This document shows, one piece after another, positions 56,304-64,000 of a stretch of DNA of 64,000 nucleotides (position 1 is the stretch's first letter; each line of letters opens with the position of its first letter). The stretch covers positions 48,267-112,266 of the forward strand of contig NZ_JAGHQP010000008.1 of assembly GCF_017744255.1 (NCBI RefSeq), read 5' to 3'. The notes below the pieces were generated by a model. That model saw only the letters and a program-made list of their open reading frames with translations. It searched no databases and was not told where the DNA came from. The translations under genes were made by a program, and so were the position numbers. This stretch comes from Brevundimonas sp. A19_0. GTDB taxonomy: Bacteria; Pseudomonadota; Alphaproteobacteria; Caulobacterales; Caulobacteraceae.

Positions 56304-57529
56304 ACGTCCCCCAGCACCTCATCCGTATGCTCGCCCAACGCGGGCGGCGGCCGATCATAGGCGACCGGCGTGGCCGACATCCGGATCGGGCTGGCGACGG
56401 TGCGCACCGGCTCCGACAGATCGGCGCGGACCTGTTCGACCTCCAGACCCCGGTGCCGCGCCTGTGGCTCCTCGAACACCTGATCGACTGTATTGACCGG
56501 ACCACAGGGCACGCCCGCAGCCTCCAGTACGGCCATCAGTCCCTTCATGGGGTGCCCGGCTGTCATCGCCGACAGTTCGGCCGACAGGGTCGCGCGGTGC
56601 TCGATCCGCACAGCATTGGTGGCATAGCGAGGGTCGGTGCCCATGGCTGCAGCGCCCAGAGCCGAGCACAGGGCGCGGAACTGGCTGTCGTTGCCGACCG
56701 CGATTACGACCATACCGTCCGTGCACGGAAAGGGCTGATAGGGCGCCAGGTTCGGGTGGGCGTTGCCCATGCGCGTCGGCGCCGTGCCCGAGACGAAATA
56801 ATTGGTCGCCTGATTGGCCAACATGGCCGCCTGCACATCGAACAGGGCGATGTCGATCTGCTGGCCCTCGCCCGTCGCCCGGGCATGCAGCAGGGCCGCC
56901 ATGATGGCGTTCGACGCATAGAGCCCGGTGAACAGGTCGGCGACCGCCACCCCGACCTTCATCGGCTCGGCCCCCGGGGCCCCGTCGGGCTGGCCGGTGA
57001 TCGACATCAGCCCGCCCATGGCCTGGATCATATAGTCATAGCCGGCCCGGTGGGCGTCGGGCCCGTCCTGCCCGAAGCCGGTGATCGAGCAATAGACCAG
57101 CTTCGGATTGATCGCCTTCAGCGAGGCCCAGTCCAGCCCGTACTTCTTCAGCCCGCCGGTCTTGAAATTCTCGACCACGACATCGCAGGTCCTCGCCAGT
57201 TTGCGGACCGCCCCGGCCCCCTCGGGCGAGGCGATGTCGACCGCCACCGACTTCTTGCCCCGGTTGGCGCACAGGAAATAGGCGGCGTCGCCCCGCGACC
57301 CGTCGGTCCTGGTGGTGAAAGGCGGGCCCCACAGGCGGGTGTCGTCCCCCGCCCCGGGCCGTTCGATCTTGATCACCTCGGCGCCCAGATCGGCCAGCGT
57401 CTGCGTCGCCCACGGCCCTGCCAGCACCCGGCTGAGATCAAGAACGCGAACGCCGGAGAGAGGACCTTTCGGAGTGACGAGTGGCGAGTGGTGAGTGGCG
57501 AGGCGATCCTGGCCCTGGCCGTCGGTCAT
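56300..57529 (-). CDS. CaiB/BaiF-family CoA-transferase, likely succinyl-CoA:glutarate type
   Basis: A 409-residue class III CoA-transferase. Conserved: GVRVLDLSRVLAGPWATQTL at 26-45, ANRGKKSVAVD, the catalytic Asp D165 in RAGYDYMIQAMGG and AGVPCGPVNTVDQVFEEPQ. The nearby glutaryl-CoA dehydrogenase suggests that it makes glutaryl-CoA from glutarate, as SUGCT does, but substrate is inferred. Oddly, residues 10-18 (LATHHSPLV) are encoded by one arm of a 30-bp inverted repeat whose other arm lies upstream of the start, so the start codon sits in the loop of a predicted hairpin. The N-terminus before residue 20 may not be original. Confidence 0.88.
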   Translation of the reverse strand: MTDGQGQDRLATHHSPLVTPKGPLSGVRVLDLSRVLAGPWATQTLADLGAEVIKIERPGAGDDTRLWGPPFTTRTDGSRGDAAYFLCANRGKKSVAVDIASPEGAGAVRKLARTCDVVVENFKTGGLKKYGLDWASLKAINPKLVYCSITGFGQDGPDAHRAGYDYMIQAMGGLMSITGQPDGAPGAEPMKVGVAVADLFTGLYASNAIMAALLHARATGEGQQIDIALFDVQAAMLANQATNYFVSGTAPTRMGNAHPNLAPYQPFPCTDGMVVIAVGNDSQFRALCSALGAAAMGTDPRYATNAVRIEHRATLSAELSAMTAGHPMKGLMAVLEAAGVPCGPVNTVDQVFEEPQARHRGLEVEQVRADLSEPVRTVASPIRMSATPVAYDRPPPALGEHTDEVLGDV

Positions 57530-57601
57530 CGAGCCGCGTCCGGTCGCGCCATCGGCGTCGCGGTAATTTCGCTCATCACTCGCCACTCGCCACTCATCAC
57601 T
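57473..57601. repeat. Long inverted repeat enclosing the CoA-transferase start codon
   Basis: The 30-base arms at 57473-57502 and 57572-57601 match at 26 of 30 positions; with G-U pairs, 28 of 30 could pair in RNA. Their core is AGTGGCGAGTGG / CCACTCGCCACT. The 69-base spacer holds the start codon (57529-57527). Units of this type, built from GAGTGGCGAGTG, look like an interspersed Caulobacterales repeat. Confidence 0.7.
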
Positions 57602-57604
57602 GTC

Positions 57605-57871
57605 TTACAGCCCCGGATCCCACACACCCGCCTCGCGCATGCGGCATTCGCGCGCCTCGCGGGCGCGGCTGCCCACCTCCTCAGCCATGCAGCAGACCTC
57701 GCGCGAGACCGTGGTCTTGCACAGGCCCGGCACGATCGAATGCAGGAAGGCCGCGCCGGCCAGCCTCAGCAGGCGGAAGCCGAACCGCGACGAGGCGGCC
57801 ATATGCTCGAAATACCCCTCGTCCACCTCGCGCGGGTGGTCGACGAACAGACGGTGAAACAGGCGGCTCAT
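57605..57871 (-). CDS. DUF6356-like small protein
   Basis: An 88-residue protein. It begins RLFHRLFVDHPREVDEGYFEH, followed by a hydrophobic helix region (FGFRLLRLAGAAFLHSIVPG) and a C-terminal charged helix (SREVCCMAEEVGSRAREARE). This matches the DUF6356 family, common next to metabolic genes in alphaproteobacteria and without known function; the hydrophobic part may associate with the membrane. The ATG at 57871 was chosen because it starts the conserved pattern. The long inverted repeat begins three bases after its stop. Divergent from the glutaryl-CoA dehydrogenase gene. Confidence 0.7.
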   Translation of the reverse strand: MSRLFHRLFVDHPREVDEGYFEHMAASSRFGFRLLRLAGAAFLHSIVPGLCKTTVSREVCCMAEEVGSRAREARECRMREAGVWDPGL

Positions 57872-57998
57872 GCGCGGATCATAGCCGCAGTCCGCGCGGC
57901 CCTCTACCCGTCCGGCACGTTCTGTCCTACACCCCCGCGGCAAGGGCAGAACAAGAGGTCCGCCCGGAGACCCGCCCGCAGACCTTCAGGAGCGCACC

Positions 57999-59186
57999 AT
58001 GGCCGACGGCGCCACCCCCACCCGTACCTTCCGCTGGGATGACCCGCTGGATATGGACAGCCGCCTGACCGACGACGAGGGCATGATCCGCGACGCCGCC
58101 CGGTCCTATGCGCGCGACCAGCTGCTGCCGCGCGTGGTGCGCGCCTTCGCCGACGAGACCTTCGACCGGTCGATCATGACCGAGATGGGCGAGATGGGCT
58201 TTCTGGGCGCCATGCTGCCCGAGGAATACGGCGGCTCCAACGCCTCCCACGTGGCCTACGGCCTGATCGCCCGCGAGATCGAGGCGGTCGACAGCGGCTA
58301 TCGCTCGGCCATGTCGGTCCAGTCGTCGCTGGCCATGTACCCCATCTATGCCTTCGGCTCCGACGAACAGAAGGCGAAATTCCTGCCGAAAATGGCCGCC
58401 GGGGAGTGGATCGGCTGTTTCGGCCTGACCGAGGCCGATGGCGGCTCGGACCCGGCCTCGATGAAGACGAAGGCCGAAAAGGTCGACGGCGGCTATCGCC
58501 TGAACGGCGCCAAATACTGGATCACCAACAGCCCCATCAGCGATCTGGCCATCGTCTGGGCCAAGCTGGATGACGTGATCCGTGGCTTCATCGTCGAGCG
58601 CGACTTCGATGGCTTCACCACCGACAAGATCGGCGACAAGCTGTCGCTGCGCGCCTCCATCACCGGCGACATCGGCCTGAACGACGTCTTCGTGCCCGAG
58701 GCCAATCTGCTGCCGGGCGTGAAGGGGCTGCGCGGTCCGTTCTCCTGCCTGAACAAGGCGCGCTACGGCATCGCCTGGGGCGCCATGGGTGCGGCCGAGT
58801 TCTGCTTCCACGCCACCCGCGACTATGTGGGCGAGCGCATGCTGTTCGGCCGCCCCCTGTCCTCGCGCCAGCTGGTCCAGAAGAAGCTGGCCGACATGCA
58901 GACCGAAATCTTCCTCGGACTGGAGGGCGCGCTGGCGCTCGGCCGTCTGCTGGATACGGGCGCCTGGGTGCCCGAGGCCATCTCGATGATGAAGCGCAAC
59001 AACTGCGGCAAGGCACTGGCCATCGCCCGCGAGGCCCGCGACATGCACGGCGGCGCCGGCATCACTGGCGAGATGCATGTCATGCGCCACGCCATGAACC
59101 TCGAGACGGTCAACACCTATGAGGGCGCCCACGACGTCCACGCCCTGATCCTCGGCCGCGCCATCACGGGCCAGAGCGCCTTCTAG
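57999..59186 (+). CDS. gcdH: Glutaryl-CoA dehydrogenase
   Basis: A 395-residue flavoprotein of the acyl-CoA dehydrogenase family that oxidises and decarboxylates glutaryl-CoA to crotonyl-CoA in lysine and tryptophan breakdown. The features specific to this member are the Arg in [30 protein letters not shown] for FAD contact, and the catalytic Glu E375 in [16 protein letters not shown]. The ATG at 57999 is preceded by AGGAG. The CoA-transferase two genes away would supply its substrate. Overlaps the stop of the convergent DUF3313 gene by four bases. Confidence 0.92.
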   Translation: MADGATPTRTFRWDDPLDMDSRLTDDEGMIRDAARSYARDQLLPRVVRAFADETFDRSIMTEMGEMGFLGAMLPEEYGGSNASHVAYGLIAREIEAVDSGYRSAMSVQSSLAMYPIYAFGSDEQKAKFLPKMAAGEWIGCFGLTEADGGSDPASMKTKAEKVDGGYRLNGAKYWITNSPISDLAIVWAKLDDVIRGFIVERDFDGFTTDKIGDKLSLRASITGDIGLNDVFVPEANLLPGVKGLRGPFSCLNKARYGIAWGAMGAAEFCFHATRDYVGERMLFGRPLSSRQLVQKKLADMQTEIFLGLEGALALGRLLDTGAWVPEAISMMKRNNCGKALAIAREARDMHGGAGITGEMHVMRHAMNLETVNTYEGAHDVHALILGRAITGQSAF

Positions 59187-59986
59187 GGCTCTTCCGAACC
59201 GTCCGACTCTTCGGTCTCTTCGGCCGCCGCCCCGCTCAGTTCGGGCGAATAGAGGCCGGTGACCAGCCGCGCGGCAAAACCCTCGGGCCGGATGCGCGGG
59301 CCGAAGCGGGCACAGGGGTCCGGGTCGGCGATGGCCCGCACTTCCCGCTCGGGCGGCGCGAACGCGTCGCCCACGGCGTCACCGAACGGTTCGGCCAGTT
59401 GCACGGCGTCGCCCACCCGCGACAGGGACGGATTGTCCGTCCCGATGGCCTGGGCGTTGCGCGACCACAGGATGATCGCCACCTGGCCCCGGTCGTTGCC
59501 AGCCAGCAGCTCGGCCTCGGCCGACAGCCCGCCCAGGGTGCCGGGCACCCGCACGCCGATCGGCCCGGGAATGAAGAAGCCGCTGGCCGCCGACACCGCC
59601 GATGCGGCACGCCCCGTCGGCCCGATGCGGCTGACCACGGCCCGCACCCGTCCGGCACCGGCCTCGGGCCCCGGGATCACGGTGAAGCGTTCGCTCAGCT
59701 CGTAGCAGACCTGCCGGTCGACCTCGCGCAGGACAAGCGCGATCTCGGCCTCTGTCAGGCCTTCTCCTGCGCCGTCCGCCAACAGGGCAGGCTCAAGGAA
59801 CAGGCGCTCGACCGTGGCCGCCCGGTCGTCGTCCCTGCGCTGCCGGATTGAGGCGCGCACGGTATCCTCCCGTTCGACCAGTCCGTCATAATTGCTCAGC
59901 AGGCCGGACGGCGCCGCGCCGGGCGTGCCGCAGGCGGCAACCAGCAGGGCACCAAGCGTAACAGGCAGCATGGGGTGGAGCTTCAT
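59183..59986 (-). CDS. DUF3313-like lipoprotein
   Basis: A 267-residue lipoprotein. The signal peptide ends in VAAC (C19). The mature domain has [15 protein letters not shown] near the start, a pattern seen in DUF3313 proteins, and then [14 protein letters not shown] and [17 protein letters not shown]; the C-terminus is acidic ([15 protein letters not shown]). Members are outer-membrane lipoproteins of unknown function. The ATG at 59986 opens directly on the signal peptide. It is divergent from the response regulator, leaving a 148-nt region in which I could place no promoter with confidence. Confidence 0.75.
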   Translation of the reverse strand: MKLHPMLPVTLGALLVAACGTPGAAPSGLLSNYDGLVEREDTVRASIRQRRDDDRAATVERLFLEPALLADGAGEGLTEAEIALVLREVDRQVCYELSERFTVIPGPEAGAGRVRAVVSRIGPTGRAASAVSAASGFFIPGPIGVRVPGTLGGLSAEAELLAGNDRGQVAIILWSRNAQAIGTDNPSLSRVGDAVQLAEPFGDAVGDAFAPPEREVRAIADPDPCARFGPRIRPEGFAARLVTGLYSPELSGAAAEETEESDGSEEP

Positions 59987-60134
59987 GGACAGGTCTCATC
60001 AGAAAACGTCAGCGCCCCGGCGCGCCGGCATCCCTTACATACGTTGCCCTGCGGCCATGGTTGCACCGGCCGGTCGGGCAAGCGTTGCCAATCCCGGTCT
60101 GCGCTCTATCCTTGCCGGGCGTGGGGGAGGCCAG

Positions 60135-60944
60135 ATGACAGACCCGATCACTGACGAAACGGACGCCTTTGCGGCCCTCCGCGACCAGTTCGCCGGCCTG
60201 ACCGCCCTGTTGCTCGAGGACGAGCCGGCCCTCTCCGAACATGTTGCCAGCCGGCTGACGCGCGCCGGCTTTGCCCGGGTGGACCGGGTCGAGTCGGGCG
60301 AGGCCGCGATAAAGGCCGTGGCCGACACTCCCTATGATGTGCTGATCCTCGACCGGCTGACGGCCGGGCTGGACGGGCTGGAGACGCTGAAACGCATCCG
60401 CGCGGGATCGGGGCCCTCGGCGGATTCCCCGGCCCTCATGCTGACCGCGCTGGGCGCCGAGCGGCAGAAGGTCGAGGGCCTGCTGGGCGGAGCCGACGAC
60501 TATCTGGCCAAGCCCGTGGGCGACGAGGAACTGCTGGCGCGGATCGCGGCCCAGCTGCGCCGCTCGGGCCGCCGCTCGAAGGCGAACGGCGGCGATGTCA
60601 CCAATGGCCCCTTCACCCTGTCGCCCGGCGCCCGCACCCTGCAGATCCGGGCCGCCGACGGCAGCCAGCGCGCCATCGACCTGTCCCCGCTCGAATTCGC
60701 TATCGTCTGTGAGCTGATGACCGCGCGCGGCCAGCCCGTTACCAAGACCATGCTGTGGGACAAATGCTGGGTGGAGTGGAATTTCCTCCCCGACAATTTC
60801 GTCAACATCATCGACGCCCGCATCAGCGCCCTGCGTCGCCGGCTCAAGGACCAGTGCCCCGAGGTGCCCGAGGCCATGCATCCGCTGATCGTCTCGGCCC
60901 GGAGCCAGAGTCTGGTGTTCCGCGACCTCGACGGCGTCGGCTGA
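60135..60944 (+). CDS. OmpR-type response regulator
   Basis: A 269-residue two-component regulator. The receiver domain has the acidic pair in LLLEDEPALSE, phosphoacceptor Asp in VLILDRLTAGLDG, Thr in LMLTALG and Lys in YLAKPVGDEE. The winged-helix output domain has LSPLEFAIVCELMTARG, and DNFVNIIDARISALRRRLKD as the recognition region. An N-terminal extension of about 20 residues precedes the receiver. The ATG at 60135 has GGGGAGG upstream. It is followed after seven bases by its kinase and then an HtrA protease, which suggests an envelope-stress regulon. Confidence 0.9.
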   Translation: MTDPITDETDAFAALRDQFAGLTALLLEDEPALSEHVASRLTRAGFARVDRVESGEAAIKAVADTPYDVLILDRLTAGLDGLETLKRIRAGSGPSADSPALMLTALGAERQKVEGLLGGADDYLAKPVGDEELLARIAAQLRRSGRRSKANGGDVTNGPFTLSPGARTLQIRAADGSQRAIDLSPLEFAIVCELMTARGQPVTKTMLWDKCWVEWNFLPDNFVNIIDARISALRRRLKDQCPEVPEAMHPLIVSARSQSLVFRDLDGVG

Positions 60945-60951
60945 GGCCCGG

Positions 60952-62400
60952 GTGACGGGCCCGACAGGCCTCCTGCGCGGCTGGCTGTCGCGGCGCACCA
61001 CGGCCCAGCTGTCGGTCGCCGTGGCGGTGCTGGCGGCGCTGGCCCTGTCCGGCTCGGTGGTCATCACGGGACAGGCCGTCCGCGCCGACCAGCGCCAGAA
61101 GGCCGCCCTCTCGGCGCTGGCCGACTATGCCGCCATGGTCGACAAGCTGGGTGTCCAGGCCTACCTCGGCGCCGATCAGATCACCGAGGCCGACGCCGCC
61201 TATTTCTCGGCCTGGCTGACCGCCTTCCAGTCGGGTCCGAACCGCGAGGATCGCACGCTCGAGGAAGTCTGCCGCACGGGTCGCGGCGGGGCAGGGGTCC
61301 GTTTCATCCGCGCCCCGACCGGCAAGCCTGCGGGTCTGGCCGAGCTTGAGGAGGCCAGGGCCCGCCGCCTCCCGGGCCTCGGCGACGACGTCTATGCGGT
61401 CCGCCTGCCGTCCGGCACCCTCTGCCCGGGCCGCGACGTCGAGGTGGTGGTGGTCAAGCGCCAGACGGGCGCGCTCAGCATCATCGTCGGGCGGGTGGTG
61501 GACCGCGCGGGCGAAGCCTGGGGCCGGGCCGCCCTGATTGTGGGTCTCAGCGGCCTGCTGATCCTGATTTCGGGGCTGACCGCGGCCGTCTTTGCCCGTC
61601 GGCGGCTGGGCCAGGCGCTGGCCGAGGTCAGTGCCTCGCTCGACCGGGCCGCCATGGGCGACTTCTCGCGCCGCCCGCCGGTCGACGACATCGCGCCGGA
61701 ACTTCGCCCCCTCAGCCTGCGGGTCAATCGCACCCTCGACCGGCTGGAGGAGCTGCTGGGCTGGCTGCGCGACTCCTCGGACCAGCTGGCCCATGATTTC
61801 CGCACGCCGCTGGCCCGCGCCACCGCCCGGCTCGAGCGGCTGGAGGAGGCCGACACCCCCGGAGAGCGCACCCGCCTCGCCCGGCTGGCCGGCGATGACC
61901 TGCGCCAGCTGACCCGCGCCATGAACGAGACGCTCGCCCTGCGCGACGGCTCCGCCTGGGTGTTCGAGACGGTCCAGCTCGATGACCTCGTCCGGGCTAC
62001 GGTCGAGCTCTATGAGCCGCTCGCCGAGGCCCGGGACATCCGGCTGGTGGCCGACGTCGAGCCGGCCGCCCTGCTCGGGGTGCGCTCCCTGTTGCAGCGC
62101 GCCCTGACCAATCTGGTCGACAATGCGATCAAATTCTCGCCCGATGGCGGCACGGTCACCGTGTCGACACGGCCGACCGACACCGGGGTTACCTTCACCA
62201 TCGCCGATCAGGGCCCCGGCATGGATCCCGCCCGGGCCCGGGGTGCGGTCGATACCGAGGACTCGACCGACCGGCCCGAGGTCGAGAGCCACGGCATGGG
62301 CCTGCCGTTCGTGCGCGCGGTGGTGCGGCGCCACGGCGGAACCCTGACAATCGATGACGCCGCGCCGGGGGCCATCGTCACGGCGCGTTTCTCGCGCTAA
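60952..62400 (+). CDS. Membrane sensor histidine kinase
   Basis: A 482-residue kinase: membrane segments at about 18-40 and 187-210 flank a periplasmic sensor of about 145 residues with two cysteines (EEVCRTGRGG; GTLCPGRDV), which could form a disulfide. A HAMP domain follows, then the dimerisation domain with H281 in QLAHDFRTPLARA (HDFRTP in place of the usual HELRTP), the N box NLVDNAIKFS, and G boxes DQGPGMD and HGMGLPFVRAV. GTG start at 60952. Likely cognate of the regulator seven bases upstream. The signal is unknown; redox or unfolded protein is possible. Confidence 0.9.
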   Translation: MTGPTGLLRGWLSRRTTAQLSVAVAVLAALALSGSVVITGQAVRADQRQKAALSALADYAAMVDKLGVQAYLGADQITEADAAYFSAWLTAFQSGPNREDRTLEEVCRTGRGGAGVRFIRAPTGKPAGLAELEEARARRLPGLGDDVYAVRLPSGTLCPGRDVEVVVVKRQTGALSIIVGRVVDRAGEAWGRAALIVGLSGLLILISGLTAAVFARRRLGQALAEVSASLDRAAMGDFSRRPPVDDIAPELRPLSLRVNRTLDRLEELLGWLRDSSDQLAHDFRTPLARATARLERLEEADTPGERTRLARLAGDDLRQLTRAMNETLALRDGSAWVFETVQLDDLVRATVELYEPLAEARDIRLVADVEPAALLGVRSLLQRALTNLVDNAIKFSPDGGTVTVSTRPTDTGVTFTIADQGPGMDPARARGAVDTEDSTDRPEVESHGMGLPFVRAVVRRHGGTLTIDDAAPGAIVTARFSR

Positions 62401-62431
62401 GACTCGGTCAGGAATGGATAAGGGAAATGCG

Positions 62432-63775
62432 ATGCGTCGGTCTGTCCTGCTGAAGATGTCGGCCGCGGCCGTGGTGGCCCTCAGCCTGGGTGTGATCCCG
62501 GCCGGGATGGCCAGCGCCCAGGCCGGTCCCCTTCCGTATGACGAGGCGCGCGGCGTCTTCACCTTTGCCGCCGGGCTGGAGCGCACGCTTCCGGCGGTGG
62601 TCCAGGTCACCACCCTCGGCCAGTCGCGCGGTCCCCGCTCCGAGGACACCGAGGCCCAGCCCTTCGCCACCGGCTCGGGCGTCATCATCGACGCGGCCGA
62701 AGGCATCATCATCACCAACAACCACGTGATCGAGGGCGGCTCGAAGTATACGGTCGACCTCGCTGACGGTCGCCTGTTCGACGCCGTTCTGATCGGCACC
62801 GACAAGGCCACGGACATCGCCGTCCTGCGCATCCAGGGCACCGGCCTGTCCCAGGTCGAGATCGCCGATTCCGACACCCTGCGCACCGGCGACCTGGCCT
62901 TTGCCGTCGGCTATCCGCTGGGGCTGGACCAGACCCTGACCATGGGCGTCATCTCGGGCCTCAACCGCTCGGGCCTCGGCGACGCGGTCGAGGACTATAT
63001 CCAGACCGACGCCGCGGTGAACTCGGGCAATTCCGGCGGGCCGCTGCTCGACAGCCGGGGCCGGCTGATCGGTATCAACACCTCCATCCTGTCGGGCGGC
63101 GGCGGGGGCAATGACGGCATCGCCTTCGCCGTGCCCACCCGCATCATGATGTATGTGGTCGGCCAGATCCGCGAGACGGGCGAGGTCCGCCGCGGCGGCA
63201 CCGGGGCCCTGCTCAGCTCGCTGAACGCGGCCACCGCTCGCGAACTGGGTCTGAACATTGTGCGTGGCGCCGTGGTCCGCGACGTCGCGCCTGGCTCGCC
63301 GGCCGAGGCCGCGGGCCTGCAGCCCGATGATGTGATCGTCCGTATCCAGTCGCGCCCGGTCGCCAATGCCGGGTCCGTGCTGGCGACCGTCGGCGTGGCG
63401 GCTCCGGGCAGTCGGCTGGACGTCGCCTATCTGCGCGATGGCGTCGAGCGCCAGACCACGGTGGTGGTCGAGATGACCGAGCCTGGCCGCATCGCCCTGG
63501 GCCGCGACGCCCTGGTCGCGCACGGCGCCGGCTTCCGAGAGGCCCGCAGCGGCGAGCGCGGCGGTCAGGATCATCGCATCGTGGTCGAGGCGGTCGAGGG
63601 CGGCACCCCCGCCGCCGCCGCCGGTCTGGTGGCCGGCGATCTGGTGGTGTCGGTCAATGGCCGGAACGTCTCCAGCCTGCAGGCCCTGTCCAGCGCGCTC
63701 GACTCGAACGGTCGCTCGATCCGTCTGGTGGTGTCGCGCGGGTCCGAAACCGTGACCCTGACGCTCAATCTCTGA
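62432..63775 (+). CDS. DegP/DegQ-like periplasmic serine protease (HtrA family)
   Basis: A 447-residue periplasmic protease and chaperone. The signal peptide is cleaved near ASAQA; the trypsin-like domain has its triad H98 (TNNHVIEGG), D128 (TDIAVLRI) and S201 (GNSGGPLL). Two PDZ domains follow (VRDVAPGSPAEAAGLQPDDV; VEGGTPAAAAGLVAGDLVVS). The first PDZ has a short spacer, so it fits the DegQ/DegS-like size class. The ATG at 62432 follows AGGGA; an ATG at 62414 is possible. It closes the regulator-kinase operon, 32 nt after the kinase. Confidence 0.92.
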   Translation: MRRSVLLKMSAAAVVALSLGVIPAGMASAQAGPLPYDEARGVFTFAAGLERTLPAVVQVTTLGQSRGPRSEDTEAQPFATGSGVIIDAAEGIIITNNHVIEGGSKYTVDLADGRLFDAVLIGTDKATDIAVLRIQGTGLSQVEIADSDTLRTGDLAFAVGYPLGLDQTLTMGVISGLNRSGLGDAVEDYIQTDAAVNSGNSGGPLLDSRGRLIGINTSILSGGGGGNDGIAFAVPTRIMMYVVGQIRETGEVRRGGTGALLSSLNAATARELGLNIVRGAVVRDVAPGSPAEAAGLQPDDVIVRIQSRPVANAGSVLATVGVAAPGSRLDVAYLRDGVERQTTVVVEMTEPGRIALGRDALVAHGAGFREARSGERGGQDHRIVVEAVEGGTPAAAAGLVAGDLVVSVNGRNVSSLQALSSALDSNGRSIRLVVSRGSETVTLTLNL

Positions 63776-63862
63776 TCGCGGATAGCCTGACGCGCGTGTG
63801 CGCCGGTCCGTATGCGGCCCGGGCGGCGTGCTTTGTCCTGCTCTGGGGGGAGTGAGGCTGAC

Positions 63863-63884
63863 GGGGACCGGTTGCCCGGTCCCC
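63863..63884. terminator. Hairpin after the HtrA gene
   Basis: GGGGACCGG at 63863-63871 and CCGGTCCCC at 63876-63884 form a perfect 9-bp stem with a TTGC loop, 88 nt after the HtrA stop. There is no T run, so it may act with Rho. The rest of 63776-63862 shows no gene. Confidence 0.5.
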
Positions 63885-63895
63885 GCCAACGCAAA

Positions 63896-63941
63896 CGCCC
63901 GCTCCGGCCGGGGGGGGAGGGGGGAATGGCCGGAACGGGCG
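63896..63941. repeat. 14-bp inverted repeat with a G8-A-G6 loop
   Basis: CGCCCGCTCCGGCC at 63896-63909 pairs with GGCCGGAACGGGCG at 63928-63941, 13 of 14. The loop contains G8 (63910-63917) and G6 (63919-63924), which could form a quadruplex. The last 60 bases of the window are also G-rich; no gene is seen. Confidence 0.55.
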
Positions 63942-64000
63942 ATGCTCGCTTGGAGGAAGCGTCGGCCCACTGAAACCCTTGGGGGGAGGAACCCGGGGGG

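Noticed and set aside
56132..58042. 636-codon plus-strand open frame opposite the CoA-transferase gene
   Set aside because: Antisense to the CaiB-type gene and runs through the inverted repeat; no homology seen.
60844..62886. 680-codon minus-strand open frame opposite the histidine kinase gene
   Set aside because: Antisense to clear kinase and HtrA coding regions, without motifs.

Overview
The window is a GC-rich chromosomal segment of an alphaproteobacterium of the order Caulobacterales, most likely Brevundimonas or a close relative of Caulobacter. The evidence is an NtrZ-type periplasmic regulator, a CenR-type response regulator, CC0125-type and glycine-zipper lipoproteins, a Caulobacter-style TonB receptor, a CtrA box (TTAA-N7-TTAA), candidate EcfG/SigT promoters (GGAAC-N16/17-CGTT) and a CIRCE-like groESL operator. 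I saw no tRNA, rRNA, insertion sequence, integrase or CRISPR array. The left edge cuts purH; the right edge is intergenic.

Layout. 1-3.6 kb: purH, a metallophosphoesterase, a lipid kinase and a small membrane protein, all on the minus strand. 3.7-7.5 kb: two envelope lipoproteins, a DsbD/ScsB-like thiol-disulfide reductase and a secreted protein of unknown function. 7.6-11.4 kb: pgi, a glycine-zipper protein and a TPR protein. 11.5-13.7 kb: groESL with promoter, degenerate CIRCE and terminator. 13.7-17.6 kb: one large AT-richer minus-strand gene encoding a nuclease-like domain, a STAND-type NTPase and a helical repeat region; this is the best candidate for a new defence system. 17.7-23.2 kb: LysE exporter, lipoproteins, a prolyl-tRNA editing protein, thioredoxin-TPR, LON-domain and Trm112-like genes. 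23.4-31.6 kb: ubiquinone hydroxylase, ftsK, lolA, a probable sRNA, exonuclease III, an SLC13 permease and a lipoprotein. 31.6-37.1 kb: CenR-like regulator, YggS, ThiE-like, NtrZ and a sugar-modification pair next to a GmhB-like phosphatase. 37.2-43.6 kb: a hydrolase, a PhnA-like protein, nadE, ftsY, a YciB/IspZ-like protein, MarR and TetR regulators. 43.8-47.7 kb: TonB receptor and MFS transporter. 47.8-55.9 kb: sucC, two small secreted-protein genes, sucD, sucA and sucB. 55.9-59.2 kb: a DUF2007-like protein, a CoA-transferase, a DUF6356-like protein and glutaryl-CoA dehydrogenase. 59.2-63.8 kb: a DUF3313-like lipoprotein, then a response regulator, a histidine kinase and an HtrA protease in one operon.

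How the genes fit together. Most encode core functions: purine and NAD synthesis, glycolysis, the lower TCA cycle, cell division, protein targeting and folding, and envelope maintenance. The CoA-transferase and glutaryl-CoA dehydrogenase make a plausible glutarate/lysine catabolic pair feeding the TCA cycle. The kinase-regulator-HtrA operon looks like a periplasmic stress circuit, and CenR and NtrZ also act on envelope signalling. The parts that stand out from this core are the solitary nuclease-STAND gene after groEL, the probable C-rich sRNA between lolA and the exonuclease III gene, two secreted-protein genes lodged inside sucCD, and several intergenic inverted repeats, one of which encloses the start codon of the CoA-transferase gene.
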